Of a stretch of 64,000 nucleotides of DNA, positions 9,382 to 17,997 are shown in pieces (the stretch's first letter is position 1; every line of letters starts with the position of its first letter). The position numbers and the translations under genes are program-made. The DNA is from CALMBW01 sp963779645. GTDB lineage: Bacteria; Actinomycetota; CADDZG01; WHSQ01. Below the pieces are notes generated by a model that searched no databases, was not told where the DNA came from, and saw only the letters and a program-made list of their open reading frames with translations. The stretch lies in the NCBI GenBank assembly GCA_963779645.1, contig CAVZYX010000005.1:2232001-2296000 (forward strand), written 5' to 3'.

Positions 9382-9477
9382 GGCCTTGCCCCCTTCGCTT
9401 AAGAGCCCTCAGATTACGCCTGGCAGCTGAGTTCTTGCCGGGCCGAGCCGCGCCGACTAGCCCCATAAGCACTGGAA

Positions 9478-9529
9478 TGGTCCCAGAACCCCCTTCTCTC
9501 TGTAGACCGCCCCCACGACCGTGGGACCA
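9478..9529. other. Inverted repeat TGGTCCCA / TGGGACCA in a gene-poor stretch
   Basis: An 8-bp perfect inverted repeat (9478-9485 and 9522-9529) with a 36-nt spacer. It is upstream of the 33-codon ORF at 9592, in the 210-bp gap after the zinc-ribbon gene. It could be a leader-RNA structure or an operator. No riboswitch class was recognised. Confidence 0.25.
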
Positions 9530-9591
9530 CTAGCGGTAGCCGAGCAGCGGCACCCGGCACGCCGAGGGCCGCGCGACAGGAGGCAACCCAG

Positions 9592-9693
9592 ATGGGACAC
9601 AGGAATCACGCACGCAGGAAGCTATCGATCATCACGGCGGTGGCAATCGTTGTGGCCATCCTTTCGTCGACATCAATGCCGGAGCCCACCTAG
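9592..9693 (+). CDS. Possible 33-residue secreted or membrane peptide
   Basis: A short ORF whose ATG at 9592 has a strong AGGAGG site at 9579-9584. The product begins MGHRNHARRKLSIITAVAIV and ends with a polar STSMPEPT tail. That is a basic N-terminus plus one hydrophobic segment, like a bare signal peptide. A perfect hairpin follows 13 bases after the stop codon, so the unit has its own ribosome site and terminator. It could be a real small protein or the remnant of a deleted secreted gene next to the RTX cluster. Confidence 0.35.
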   Translation: MGHRNHARRKLSIITAVAIVVAILSSTSMPEPT

Positions 9694-9706
9694 GCGCTAG
9701 AACGCA

Positions 9707-9736
9707 GGAAAGGGGGCGGGATCCCGCCCCCTTTCC
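9707..9736 (+). terminator. 15-bp perfect palindromic hairpin
   Basis: GGAAAGGGGGCGGGA pairs with TCCCGCCCCCTTTCC with essentially no spacer. It lies between the 33-codon ORF and the first RTX gene. It resembles the hairpin after that gene (12285-12315) in its G-run/C-run composition. Confidence 0.6.
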
Positions 9737-9932
9737 CTTGCAGGATGCATATGGCCAGGACTAGTCACTGCGGGTAGTGCTGGAAATGATTACCGAACCC
9801 CCTGTATCCCCGTCCCCTATTAGCTGAGCATCAACAGTGCTAGAAAAAGGCGCGTTCGTTGAGGCAAGTCTGCGGCGGCATAGGTCAGACGTTCTCTTCG
9901 GCGCACAGGTGCAGGGGCTAGGGAGGTGCGCA

Positions 9933-12263
9933 GTGACTGGTAGTAGTAGCAGAAACAACAGCCGGGGAAAGAAGCCTTCCCGGTTCCTTTCGGTGGTAGC
10001 GGCAGCAGCGTTGTTGGTAACGGTGTTGCCATTCTTGGCGGGAGCTCCCGCACTGGCAGACACGGTGACGAACAACACGACCGCGCCGGCGAATCCTCCG
10101 GTGGCGACGGATCCCGTTCTGACCCAGGTCACGGGGGCATCGGCCACGCTTACGTCTATCGTCGAGAGCGACCTCGATGTGGAATTCGCGTCCTTCCTAA
10201 ACGGCGGGGTCACGCAGACCGCGATCGTGGCCGACGTTGACATCACCGCGCCGGCCGGCGTCTATCCGGTCACCTTCACGTTCGACAATTCGTTAACCGG
10301 CCCCACGGGAGGCTTGGGTAACAGGCCGGCCACGGACATACTGGTGTTCCTCAATGGAACCGAGGTAGTGACAACAGATACGTCAGTGGGCGGCGACGTC
10401 CAGGTGGACTACTCGTGGACCTCGACGGGTGCCCTGGATTCCTTCACCTTCGGGTGGACCTGCACCCGTGTAGGGACCGGCGGGAACGACTCCATCAAGG
10501 GGTCGGGGGCCAACGACATCATCTGTGCCTTAGGTGGAAACGACGACATCCTCGGCCGAGGAGGTCACGACATCATCTTCGGTGGCACCGGCAACGACAC
10601 GATGCGAGGTGAGATCGGCAACGACGTCGGCTTCGGTCAGCAAGGCACAGACACCTTGATCGGTGGCGACGACGTCGATTACATGCATGGTGGCACCGGC
10701 AACGACTCGATGCACGGTGGTGACGCGGGCGACACCATGTTCGGTGACCTCGGTGCCGACCGTTTGATCGGTAAGGACGGCGACGACTCCCTCTACGGGC
10801 GTGACGGCGACGACGACATCTTCGGTAGTGAAGGCAACGACTACATCGAGGGTGGCGACGGTGACGACCGCATCCTGGCGAGCGACGGTGACGACGACGT
10901 CTACGGTGACGAGTTCAACACCGATCCTGCCAGCACCAGTCCTCCGGGCCACATCGGTGACCCGGGTGGTGAGGGTGACGACGCCATCTACGGTGGTGCC
11001 GGCGACGACGACGTCTGGGGTGACGGACCGGTAGCGACACTCACCGACGGCGACGACGAGATGTCGACCGGAGAAGGACCGGACAACATCCGCACCGGCA
11101 ACGGTGACAACCTCGTCCACGCAGGCTTCGACGACGACATCGTGACGGCCGGAGCCGACGACGATGCTGTCGTAACCGGTGAAGGTGACGACACGGTCAA
11201 CGATGCTGGCGGAGACAACGGAATCGTGTCTCAAGACGGCGACGACACCATCACCATGACCGGTGATGGAGACCAGGTGGTCGATGCCGGTCAAGGTGAC
11301 GACACCGTCGTCGCCGGTGACGGCGACAACGAGATACTCCTCGGCGGCGGGGACGACAGGGTCCAGGTCGGCCTCGGTGACGACGTGCTTCAGGGCGAGC
11401 AGGGCGACGACCTGATCCTGGGTGGAGACGGCGACAACGCGGTCGACGCCAACCAGGGCGACGACACGGTCCTCCTCGGCGTCGTGAACACGGTAGGGGG
11501 TCTAGCACCAACCCTCACTACGCCAGGCGCTTGCGGTACCACGCCTGGAGACGCGTCCGATTGTTCGTCCAGTGCTTCACCCGGCGACAACAGTGTCACC
11601 GCCGGTGGTGGCGACGACACCGTCGTCATGGGTGACGGTGACGACCACGTCGTGGCCGACGGTCAGTTCCAGCCAGGTGGCGAGGACTGGGTCGATGGAG
11701 GCAACGGTGAGAACGCCATGGACGGCGGCGAGTTCGAAGACGTCATCCTCGGCGGCATCGACCACTGTGGTCCGGCCAACGCTGCCTTCCCAACGCCGGC
11801 TACGCCGACCGTGGGAGGCGACTACGACGAGATCGGCTGCACCTCGTACGTGACCGCCGGTGACCAGTCGATCCTCGCTGGCGAGGACGACGACGTGATC
11901 GTGACCGGGAACGGCGACGACCAGATCCTGGCCGGCAACGGCAAGGACGAGGTCTACAGCGACGGCGGCGAGGATGCGGTCGACGGTGGCGAGCAGAACG
12001 ACACCTTGTTCTCGGGCGCCGGCAACGACGAGATCCTCGGTGGTGGAGGCAACGACGACATCAATGGCGGATCGGGCGACGACAGGGTCATCGCTCTTGA
12101 GGGCAACGACGACATCAACGGGTCGGTCGGTGACGACGTGCTGTACGGCAACACCGGCAACGACCACCTAGACGGAGGAAGCTTCTTCGACTTCGACGAG
12201 TGTTGGGGTAACGAAGGAACCAACACCTACGCGAACTGCGAAGACGGAGACGAAGTTGTGTAG
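9933..12263 (+). CDS. Secreted RTX-repeat calcium-binding protein 1
   Basis: A 776-residue secreted protein. The GTG at 9933 follows GGGAGG at 9921-9926, and the frame is open from 9837. The signal peptide has a basic N-terminus, then VVAAAALLVTVLPFLAGAPALA|D. Residues about 40-180 form a beta-rich domain ending in DSFTFGWTCTR. From there to near the C-terminus there are dozens of nine-residue GGxGxDxxx repeats (for example GGNDDILGRGGHD), which fold into a calcium-filled parallel beta-roll. Cysteines flank the roll (WTCTR, DIIC) and recur at the C-terminus (DECWGNEG, ANCEDGD). It is very acidic. No type I secretion genes are nearby, so Sec export and a surface or matrix role are inferred. 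Confidence 0.8.
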   Translation: MTGSSSRNNSRGKKPSRFLSVVAAAALLVTVLPFLAGAPALADTVTNNTTAPANPPVATDPVLTQVTGASATLTSIVESDLDVEFASFLNGGVTQTAIVADVDITAPAGVYPVTFTFDNSLTGPTGGLGNRPATDILVFLNGTEVVTTDTSVGGDVQVDYSWTSTGALDSFTFGWTCTRVGTGGNDSIKGSGANDIICALGGNDDILGRGGHDIIFGGTGNDTMRGEIGNDVGFGQQGTDTLIGGDDVDYMHGGTGNDSMHGGDAGDTMFGDLGADRLIGKDGDDSLYGRDGDDDIFGSEGNDYIEGGDGDDRILASDGDDDVYGDEFNTDPASTSPPGHIGDPGGEGDDAIYGGAGDDDVWGDGPVATLTDGDDEMSTGEGPDNIRTGNGDNLVHAGFDDDIVTAGADDDAVVTGEGDDTVNDAGGDNGIVSQDGDDTITMTGDGDQVVDAGQGDDTVVAGDGDNEILLGGGDDRVQVGLGDDVLQGEQGDDLILGGDGDNAVDANQGDDTVLLGVVNTVGGLAPTLTTPGACGTTPGDASDCSSSASPGDNSVTAGGGDDTVVMGDGDDHVVADGQFQPGGEDWVDGGNGENAMDGGEFEDVILGGIDHCGPANAAFPTPATPTVGGDYDEIGCTSYVTAGDQSILAGEDDDVIVTGNGDDQILAGNGKDEVYSDGGEDAVDGGEQNDTLFSGAGNDEILGGGGNDDINGGSGDDRVIALEGNDDINGSVGDDVLYGNTGNDHLDGGSFFDFDECWGNEGTNTYANCEDGDEVV
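10471..12180 (+). repeat. RTX nonapeptide repeat array (27-bp units) in protein 1
   Basis: Imperfect tandem 27-nt units encode GGxGxDxxx motifs, often GGCAACGACGACATC or GGTGACGACGAC. The array is interrupted by three longer loops, near 10910-10960, 11485-11580 and 11755-11860. The repeats create long spurious antisense ORFs. Confidence 0.85.
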
Positions 12264-12284
12264 GTAGCGATTACCTACTGGCAC

Positions 12285-12315
12285 AAAAGGGGGGCGGGGC
12301 AACCGCCCCCCTTTT
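12285..12315 (+). terminator. Rho-independent terminator after RTX gene 1
   Basis: AAAAGGGGGGCGG (12285-12297) pairs perfectly with CCGCCCCCCTTTT (12303-12315), with a 5-nt loop. The paired T-run ends the stem. It lies 21 bases after the stop. Confidence 0.9.
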
Positions 12316-12509
12316 ACTTGCCCGGCTCGCCCTCGTCTAGGCCTAACGGACCATCGCTACTAGTCATCTCGGCGCCCCGAAAGATGGCCGACCCCAGTCA
12401 TAGATGCAGCACCGGTATCACCGCAATGTGAGCCTCCAATAGCGAGCGTTTAAGACGATGCGGCGGCGAACCCGTCATCTCTGTCGCTCTCGAGCCAGCG
12501 GAGGTACAC

Positions 12510-15500
12510 ATGGCGGGCCTCATTCCCCGCCCTCGTACGGCACGTACGCGGACGCACGTCCTGAAGCGGATCGGATCGGTAACGACAGCGGCACTGCTGC
12601 TCGTCTCCCTTCTTCCCTTCCTCGCGGCCCCCGCCTACGCGGCGACGACCTGGAAGGTCGACGACGACCTCCTCGGGCCTTGTTCCATGCCCGGGCCGGT
12701 CACCCACACCACGATCCCCGATGCGGTAGCGGCAGCAGCGCCTGGCGACACGATCTTCGTTTGTCCCGGCATCTACGACAGAGCAACTATCGACAAGACC
12801 CTGACGCTCTACGGCGATGGTGGTCACCCGTGGACCGGTTCCACGGTTGCCGGACGCGACCGCTCCCCCGTTGGCGACCCGACGATCGAAGCCATCGTGA
12901 ATGGCGGAAGCGTCTTCGCATTCGGCCTCGACGCGAACAACGTGATCATCGACGGATTCAGGATGAGCGCCTTTACCTCGATCGCAGCGCTCAACACGAT
13001 CGAGGGCACGCAGGTCCGCAACAACATCATCGGAGGCGGCGTGACCGGCCTCTCTTTCGGGAACCTTCCCGGAACCCAGGCGGTGATCGAGCACAACTAC
13101 TTTCTCAATCATGACTGCTGTGGCGCTGCTCCTTACAGCGCGATCCATGGTGGACCTTGGGACAACGTGCTGATACGCAACAACCTTTTCGAGAACAACC
13201 GGCGAACGCTCGATGGCGGTGGCGGCGCTGGCCTGGTCTTCACGAACAACGAGACCAGAGGCGACGGCGCGATCGCGATCCACAACACCACGAATGCAGT
13301 CATCTCGAACAACTGGATCCACGGCGCCACTGCATCCATCGACCCCCAAGGCATACGTCTCTCCGACGGCAACGTGGGAACGTCCATCACGGGGAACAAT
13401 TTCAGCGATCGGCCCGGAAGCGTTGCGCTCGAGGTCAACGACGACGGTGGCGGAGGCAGCTCCGAAGTCTCGTTTGTCGGGAACCATGTGACCGGCTGGC
13501 AGAATGGGATCGTCGTGGCACCCACAGGGCATGGATTTCCCCCGTTGCACATCCACTTCAACCGGTTCGCGAACAATTCAGGCGATGCCGTGATCGGTTC
13601 GGGATCGGTCGATGCGCAGCACAACTGGTGGGGCTGCAGCGAAGGCCCCGACTTTCCTCCCGATTGCGACACCGTCAGCTCGACATCCCTCGACGCGTGG
13701 CTCGTGTTGGACGTGACGGCCGGCGCCCCTGCGGTCTCCCCTGGGAACACGACAACCATCACAGCCGACCTCCGTCATGACCAGGGCGGTAGCCTCGCGG
13801 CCCCCGGCGTTCCTGACGGAACGCCTGTGACCTTCTCAACCACTCAGGGGTCGGTGTTCCCCACGAACACCACCACGGTCAACGGGGTAGCCACGACGAC
13901 ATTCACTGGTGGCGCGAGCGACGCGACCATCACGGCGACGGTAGACAACGAGAGCGACTCAGTGACGGTCGGAGCAGCCACCGTCGGCCTCGCGACCACC
14001 GACCCTAACTACCCGTCCGAGCCAGACTCGAACAAGAAGCTGCACACCACAGTGACCCATCCGGGCTTCGGTGTCGATCACGGCGTCACGATCACCGAGA
14101 CCTACCCCTCTCGCAGCAGCATCACGGTCGGCGCGACGTCTTACGGAACCGTGGGCGCGCAGGCTGCGATCACGGCCCCTGTGCAGGCAACTATCCCGAT
14201 GGAGGTCGAGTTCGAGCTCGATGCTTCGCTACTGGCTCCGACCGGCGGCAACACGAACCTAATCGGCTTCTTCAACGGGTCACCGATGACGGCACTCTGC
14301 TCGCCCGCCACCGCGGCCTTCCCGAACCCCTGTCTCAAGTCCAACACGACAGGGCCGGGAGCAGGCGATGCAACCCTTAAGTACAACTGGATGGGCGGCA
14401 CCGGTACCTGGACCTTCGCCTATCCATGCACCCGCACCGGGACCGACGGCCCCGATCGGATCGTGGGAACCGGAGCTAACGACATCATCTGTGGACGCGG
14501 TGGCAACGATGACATCATCGGCCGTGGCGGCCACGACCTCATCTTCGGTGGATCCGGCCGCGACACCATCCGCGGCGAGACCGGACAAGATCACGTCTTC
14601 GGCGAGAGCGGCGATGATGTCCTCATCGGCAACGGCGACGCCGACAAGCTCTACGGATCCGTCGGCAACGACGAACTCTATGGTCGCGGCGGGAACGACG
14701 AGGTTCATGGTGAGGATGGCAACGACCGTCTCGTCGGAAGCGCCGGTAACGAAGGTATGAGCGGCGGTCCCGGTACTGACGACATCTTCGCTGGTGAAGG
14801 CGCCGACTGGGTCCACGCGGGAGCCGGTAACGACCGCATCCTCGGCTCCGGTGGCGACGACACCCTCTACGGCGGCGATGGACACGATGCGATCTTCGGA
14901 GGCGCAGGCGGAGACTTCGTCTTCGGTGACAACGACTCTCCCGGTCCCGGCGACGGTAACGACCAGATGTCCACCGGCGAAGGCAACGACACCATCAACA
15001 CCGGTAACGGAAACAACCTCGTCCACGCGGGATTCGATGACGACAACATCACGGGAGGTACTGGCAAAGACCACGTCCTCACTGGTGAGGGCGATGACGT
15101 CGTTGGCGACGCAGGTGGCGAGAACCAGATCTACACACAGAGCGGCGACGACAACATCTGGGTCGGCGGGCTCGATCACGACATCGTTGACGCCGGAGAA
15201 GGCAATGACTTCGTCACGACGATCGGCGGGAAGGACGAGATCCTCCTTGGCGGAGGCGACGACACCGTCCATTCTGGCGACGGCAACGACCACATCCTTG
15301 CCGACAAGGGCAACGACACCATCTTCTCCAACGGAGGCGACGACGCTATCGATGCGAATGAAGGCGACGACTACGTCGAATCGGGCTCCGGGAACGACCA
15401 GATCCTGTCCGGCGGCGGCGATGACACCATCGACACGGGCGAAGACGACGACAAAGCCTTCGGCTCGGACGGTAATGACAACCTCATCGGCAACACCGGA

Positions 15501-15641
15501 GACGACGTCCTCTATGGGGGCCGTCACGACGATCAGATCGACGGTGGCGACGCCGTGGACCTGGATCTCTGTTTCGGAGAGGACGGCACCGACACCGTTG
15601 TGGACTGCGAAGAGGGAGATCTCGGCCCCCGTTTCATCTGA
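12510..15641 (+). CDS. Secreted beta-helix / Ig-like / RTX-repeat protein 2
   Basis: A 1043-residue modular secreted protein. The ATG at 12510 follows CGGAGG. The signal peptide ends near AAPAYA|A. Residues about 45-380 are a right-handed parallel beta-helix of the PbH1/NosD kind (runs such as NNIIGGGVTGLSFGN, HNWWGC). Residues about 390-480 are a bacterial Ig-like (invasin-type) domain (GTPVTFSTTQGSVF, GVATTTFTGG). Residues about 485-645 are the beta-rich domain also seen in RTX proteins 1 and 3, ending in TWTFAYPCTRTG. The rest is RTX repeats, closing with a cysteine pair (DLCFGEDG, VDCEEGD). The beta-helix could bind or cleave polysaccharide, but no lyase catalytic residues are evident. 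Probably an adhesin or matrix protein. Confidence 0.8.
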   Translation: MAGLIPRPRTARTRTHVLKRIGSVTTAALLLVSLLPFLAAPAYAATTWKVDDDLLGPCSMPGPVTHTTIPDAVAAAAPGDTIFVCPGIYDRATIDKTLTLYGDGGHPWTGSTVAGRDRSPVGDPTIEAIVNGGSVFAFGLDANNVIIDGFRMSAFTSIAALNTIEGTQVRNNIIGGGVTGLSFGNLPGTQAVIEHNYFLNHDCCGAAPYSAIHGGPWDNVLIRNNLFENNRRTLDGGGGAGLVFTNNETRGDGAIAIHNTTNAVISNNWIHGATASIDPQGIRLSDGNVGTSITGNNFSDRPGSVALEVNDDGGGGSSEVSFVGNHVTGWQNGIVVAPTGHGFPPLHIHFNRFANNSGDAVIGSGSVDAQHNWWGCSEGPDFPPDCDTVSSTSLDAWLVLDVTAGAPAVSPGNTTTITADLRHDQGGSLAAPGVPDGTPVTFSTTQGSVFPTNTTTVNGVATTTFTGGASDATITATVDNESDSVTVGAATVGLATTDPNYPSEPDSNKKLHTTVTHPGFGVDHGVTITETYPSRSSITVGATSYGTVGAQAAITAPVQATIPMEVEFELDASLLAPTGGNTNLIGFFNGSPMTALCSPATAAFPNPCLKSNTTGPGAGDATLKYNWMGGTGTWTFAYPCTRTGTDGPDRIVGTGANDIICGRGGNDDIIGRGGHDLIFGGSGRDTIRGETGQDHVFGESGDDVLIGNGDADKLYGSVGNDELYGRGGNDEVHGEDGNDRLVGSAGNEGMSGGPGTDDIFAGEGADWVHAGAGNDRILGSGGDDTLYGGDGHDAIFGGAGGDFVFGDNDSPGPGDGNDQMSTGEGNDTINTGNGNNLVHAGFDDDNITGGTGKDHVLTGEGDDVVGDAGGENQIYTQSGDDNIWVGGLDHDIVDAGEGNDFVTTIGGKDEILLGGGDDTVHSGDGNDHILADKGNDTIFSNGGDDAIDANEGDDYVESGSGNDQILSGGGDDTIDTGEDDDKAFGSDGNDNLIGNTGDDVLYGGRHDDQIDGGDAVDLDLCFGEDGTDTVVDCEEGDLGPRFI
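14440..15540 (+). repeat. RTX nonapeptide repeat array in protein 2
   Basis: Tandem GGxGxDxxx units, closely related in order and sequence to protein 1. Both contain STGEG...NTGNG/RTGNG, LVHAGFDDD and TGEGDD blocks in the same order, so the arrays derive from a duplication. Confidence 0.85.
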
Positions 15642-15806
15642 CGAACCGGTACGGAGCTGCTGACTAGTCCCTTCGGAAGTTCGGAATTAGTCATCGAAGC
15701 CCGTAGTCCACAGGGCGCTTGTGCCAGAACATGGGAAACCTAGGAGAAGTGTCTTCCTGGATAGCTCAGGCATCCAGGGGCGCGGGCAACCATGACGGAG
15801 GGTGCA

Positions 15807-17984
15807 ATGCAGATCGAACTGGCAGATCGCAGGCGGAAGCGGCTGCGCTCGATCCTGTTCGCAGGGGTCTTGATGGCGACATCGATGGTCGTCTTTCTCG
15901 ACGACCCCGCGTCTGCAGCCCCCGTAACCGTTTCGACCGACCCCTCTCATCCCTCCGATAGCGAACCCACAGCGGGTGATCCGCTGCACACGACGGTCAC
16001 ATCGCCCTCGGGTGGTCCGGTCACGCTTAACGAACACACAACTACTTCGCTCGACCCTGCTGGATACGATCTTGTCGGGTGGGAAGTGGATGTCACGGCT
16101 CCTACCGAGCCTGCGGCTACGCCACTTGTACTGCAGTTCCAGATCGACTCCAGCCTTCTTCCGACGAACACGGATCCGGACACCATCGCTCTCTTCCGGA
16201 ACGGCGTGCAGGTCGCTAACTGCAACCCGACGGCACCAGTTCTTGCATCCCCGGACCCCTGTGTGCGATACCGCCAAGCAGGACCTGGGCTCGGCGACGC
16301 AACGATCAACGCGTTGTCCACTCAAGCCAGCACCTGGAGCTTTGGACTTCAGCCGATCCCTGCATGCACGATCACAGGAACACCGGGAGACGATCTGATC
16401 TTCGGCACTACCGGCGACGACGTCATCTGCGCCCTCGGAGGCGATGACAAGGTGCGCGCGCTGCCGGGCAACGACATCGTCTTAGCCGGCGATGGCAACG
16501 ACCAGGTCTACGGTCAGGAAGGGTCGGACCGTGTCTACGGAGAGAACGGGATAGACGAACTCCTCGGTCACGGCGACGGCGACCAGCTGATCGGTGGTAA
16601 CGACGACGATTCCCTCTGGGGCGGAGCCGGTGGCGACACCGCCTATGGCGGCCAGGGCAACGACCGCTTCAACGGTCTAGGGGGCAACGACACGATGTAT
16701 GGCGGAGCCGGGGCCGACCAACTTCAGGGCGGCGGCGGAACCGACTACTTCGACGGTGGGCCCGACGACGATCTCATGATGGGCAACGCGGGACCGGACA
16801 CTTTCTTCGACCCGTCGGGGAATGACGCGGTGCAAGCACATGATGGCAACGATGTCTTCAACACCGGTCCCGGGCACGATCAGGTTGTCAGTGGCGCCGG
16901 CTTCGATGTCGGCCTGCTAGGTGATGGGGACGACAAGGTTCTGGACACCACCGGGGGTCTCGACGCCCGCGGCGAGGCCGGCAACGACACGCTGATCGGT
17001 GGAGACCAGTCCGACGCTCTCAGGGGCGGCGCGGGGGACGACCAGGTCTACGGTGGGGGCGACTCCGACCATATCCACGGGGATGCCGGTAACGACGTGA
17101 TCGACGCTGGTTTGGGTGACGATCGTGCGACCCTCGCCTGCCCCGCCTGTGGAGTCTGGGGCGATCAGCACGACACCAACCCCGGTCACACCACGCTCGA
17201 CTACTTGGTTACTGACGGGAACGATTCGATCGTCGGCGGCGCCGGTAACGACGCGATCTACGGTGGTGGTGGCAACGACGAGATGTTCGGCAACGACGGA
17301 GACGACTACTTTGAAGACGCCCAGGCTGACAACGTTGTCCAGTCTGGAACCGGCGCGGACTATGTGCTGCTCGGTTGGTACACGAGTGCTTCCGGGGTAT
17401 TCCCGGCCCCCAGGCTGTCGCAAGGGTTTGGCAACAACAAGGTTCAGACCGGTGAGCAGACCGACACGGTCGTGACCGGCAGTGGACACGACAGCGTCAT
17501 GAGTGGCGCCGATAGTGACGACGTCTGGACCGGTGATGGCAACAACGTTGTCAACGGGATGAGCGGAAACGACACGATCGTGACCGGATCAGGTAACGAC
17601 GAGATCAACAGTCACGAAGGCACCGATGACGTCTACACAGGGGCCGGGAACGACGTTGTTCACGCAGGCCCCGACAATGACATCGTCTCTGCCGGGCCGG
17701 GTGTCGACTGGGTAACCGGTGAACAGCACAACGACGATATCTGGCTGGGCTCCGAGAACGACCTAGCGTGGGGCGACCCAGGCGATGACGACATCTACGG
17801 TGGGTCGGGCGACGATGCTCTCCATGGTGGAACGGAGAACGACAAACTGAACGGTGAAGGTGGCATCGACTCCGCCGATGGAAACCTAGGACTCGATACG
17901 TGCGACGCCGAGACTCGGATCGATTGCGAGGTAACAGCGCCGTTCGCGGTTCCACCCGAACCCGTAGCACCAGCGATGCCCTAG
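15807..17984 (+). CDS. Secreted RTX-repeat calcium-binding protein 3
   Basis: A 725-residue secreted protein. The ATG at 15807 follows GGAGGG at 15797-15802; an earlier in-frame ATG at 15792 overlaps that site and is less likely. The signal peptide RRRKRLRSILFAGVLMATSM ends near ASA|AP. A beta-rich domain (about residues 35-185) matches the pre-roll domain of protein 2: both begin with STDP-like/TDP, carry a HTTVT block and end STWSFG / GTWTFA before a Cys. RTX repeats fill the remainder, with one loop containing a CPAC pair. It is more diverged from proteins 1 and 2 than they are from each other. It ends 13 bases before the convergent UDP-xylose synthase gene. Confidence 0.8.
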   Translation: MQIELADRRRKRLRSILFAGVLMATSMVVFLDDPASAAPVTVSTDPSHPSDSEPTAGDPLHTTVTSPSGGPVTLNEHTTTSLDPAGYDLVGWEVDVTAPTEPAATPLVLQFQIDSSLLPTNTDPDTIALFRNGVQVANCNPTAPVLASPDPCVRYRQAGPGLGDATINALSTQASTWSFGLQPIPACTITGTPGDDLIFGTTGDDVICALGGDDKVRALPGNDIVLAGDGNDQVYGQEGSDRVYGENGIDELLGHGDGDQLIGGNDDDSLWGGAGGDTAYGGQGNDRFNGLGGNDTMYGGAGADQLQGGGGTDYFDGGPDDDLMMGNAGPDTFFDPSGNDAVQAHDGNDVFNTGPGHDQVVSGAGFDVGLLGDGDDKVLDTTGGLDARGEAGNDTLIGGDQSDALRGGAGDDQVYGGGDSDHIHGDAGNDVIDAGLGDDRATLACPACGVWGDQHDTNPGHTTLDYLVTDGNDSIVGGAGNDAIYGGGGNDEMFGNDGDDYFEDAQADNVVQSGTGADYVLLGWYTSASGVFPAPRLSQGFGNNKVQTGEQTDTVVTGSGHDSVMSGADSDDVWTGDGNNVVNGMSGNDTIVTGSGNDEINSHEGTDDVYTGAGNDVVHAGPDNDIVSAGPGVDWVTGEQHNDDIWLGSENDLAWGDPGDDDIYGGSGDDALHGGTENDKLNGEGGIDSADGNLGLDTCDAETRIDCEVTAPFAVPPEPVAPAMP
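16375..17880 (+). repeat. RTX nonapeptide repeat array in protein 3
   Basis: Tandem GGxGxDxxx units, interrupted near 17125-17215 and 17340-17430 by non-repeat loops. Confidence 0.8.
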
Positions 17985-17997
17985 CGCTCTCATCTAG

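Noticed and set aside
9478..9591. Possible cyclic di-AMP or cyclic di-GMP riboswitch before the small ORF
   Set aside because: An inverted repeat exists, but I could not match the conserved core of any riboswitch class.
10471..12180. Regular short direct repeats that might suggest a CRISPR array
   Set aside because: The 27-bp units are degenerate, in frame and encode RTX motifs. There are no unique equal-length spacers and no cas genes.
14280..15527. A 415-codon minus-strand ORF opposite RTX gene 2 (also shorter ones at 10530-11294 and 11577-12167)
   Set aside because: The products are low-complexity Val/Asp repeats (DVVVA...) that mirror the GGxGxD codons. They have no ribosome sites and no domain, so they are by-products of the repeat.
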